Shown piece by piece: positions 7,425 to 7,606 of a DNA stretch of 7,606 nucleotides (the stretch's first letter is position 1; each line of letters opens with the position of its first letter). Location: contig JARRNT010000110.1 in NCBI GenBank assembly GCA_037384645.1, positions 1 through 7,606 on the forward strand, given 5' to 3'. The translations under genes and the position numbers were made by a program. The notes under the pieces are model-generated. The model saw only the letters and a program-made list of their open reading frames with translations. It was not told the origin of the DNA and searched no databases. Source of the DNA: RI-92 sp037384645. GTDB taxonomy: Bacteria > Pseudomonadota > Gammaproteobacteria > UBA6429 > Thiohalophilaceae.

Positions 7425-7427
7425 CCT
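7425..7427 (-). promoter_or_regulatory. Weak ribosome binding site of the EpsB-like gene
   Basis: A minimal AGG (within GGCAGG) lies 7 bases before the TTG at 7417. It supports the non-ATG start because no ATG occurs before the first membrane segments. Weak site plus TTG suggests modest translation. Confidence 0.45.
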
Positions 7428-7479
7428 GCCTTGTTATTTTAAAGTAATAAGAAAAAGCTGCGATAAATCAAATTGATAT

Positions 7480-7508
7480 AGTATAATTAAGTCCTATTTA
7501 AGAACCAA
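7480..7508 (-). promoter_or_regulatory. Candidate sigma-70-type promoter of the leftward operon
   Basis: On the minus strand TTGGTT (7508-7503) and TATACT (7485-7480) are separated by exactly 17 bases. The -10 matches consensus at five of six positions and the -35 at its TTG. The predicted start near 7473 would leave a leader of about 56 bases. The region is AT-rich, so chance matches are likely. Confidence 0.4.
7482..7487 (+). promoter_or_regulatory. Candidate -10 element for the rightward dehydrogenase gene
   Basis: A perfect TATAAT lies about 70 bases before the ATG at 7558 and overlaps the leftward -10 candidate. No good -35 is found 16-18 bases upstream. A second TATAAT at 7537-7542 would place transcription start about nine bases before the ATG, past the GAGAG ribosome site, so it is less suitable. 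Confidence 0.25.
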
Positions 7509-7557
7509 TTTTTACGCTGGCATCTCCCGCTATAAATATAATGAGAGCTTAACAAAT

Positions 7558-7606
7558 ATGACTGAACATACCATCGCAATCATCGGCCTGGGTTATGTTG
7601 GTTTGC
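7558..7606 (+). CDS. Nucleotide-sugar dehydrogenase (UDP-glucose/GDP-mannose dehydrogenase family), 5' end only
   Basis: Sixteen codons are visible, reading MTEHTIAIIGLGYVGL. The GLGYVGL glycine-rich loop (G10, G12, G15) is the NAD-binding fingerprint at the very start of the UDP-glucose/GDP-mannose dehydrogenase family. Members include UDP-glucose, UDP-GlcNAc (TviB/WbpA type) and GDP-mannose dehydrogenases, which oxidise C6 to a carboxylate and supply acidic sugars for polysaccharides. Substrate type cannot be told from this fragment. The ATG has a weak GAGAG ten bases upstream. The gene is divergent from the EpsB-like transferase, fitting an exopolysaccharide locus that continues to the right. 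Truncated by the window edge. Confidence 0.85.
   Translation, partial: MTEHTIAIIGLGYVGL

Noticed and set aside
7519..7530. CTGGCATCTCCCGCT as a sigma-54 -24/-12 promoter before the dehydrogenase gene
   Set aside because: The spacing is GG-N8-GC instead of the required N10, and the -12 TTGC is not present.

Overview
This window is a known type of exopolysaccharide regulatory block, the XrtA/PEP-CTERM (exosortase) system, from a Gram-negative bacterium. It is probably a proteobacterium, because PrsK, PrsR, PrsT and the TIGR03013 glycosyltransferase co-occur there and PrsT is a lipoprotein suited to the outer membrane. I cannot name a genus. Base composition looks moderate and even across the window. 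I see no mobile element, RNA gene or CRISPR array.

Layout, read along the minus strand from right to left: (1) a complete polyprenyl-phosphate sugar-1-phosphate transferase of the TIGR03013/EpsB type (7417-6014, TTG start); (2) the membrane histidine kinase PrsK (5980-3951, GTG start), split into two reading frames near 4340; (3) the sigma-54-dependent response regulator PrsR (3970-2612, TTG start), intact and overlapping the end of prsK by 20 bases; (4) the TPR lipoprotein PrsT (2552-20), split into two reading frames near 2151-2161. The spacings of 33 bp, -20 bp and 59 bp, with no terminator visible, suggest one operon. On the plus strand, after a 140-bp AT-rich intergenic region, a nucleotide-sugar dehydrogenase begins at 7558 and runs off the window.

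How they work together (family knowledge plus inference): the dehydrogenase makes an acidic sugar nucleotide. The EpsB-type enzyme loads the first sugar phosphate onto the lipid carrier at the inner membrane. PrsK senses a signal through its membrane and GAF regions and phosphorylates PrsR. PrsR uses ATP to open sigma-54 promoters, probably of PEP-CTERM proteins and EPS genes outside this window. PrsT is a large helical-repeat lipoprotein, likely on the periplasmic side of the envelope, whose exact role is not established.

The main anomaly is that two of the four operon genes carry a single apparent frameshift, each placed so that a net one-base change restores a full-length family protein (about 676 aa for PrsK, 843 aa for PrsT). 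Both sit at short homopolymers, so sequencing or assembly error is the simplest explanation. If real, the kinase would lose its ATPase domain. I found no convincing evidence of a wholly new system here.
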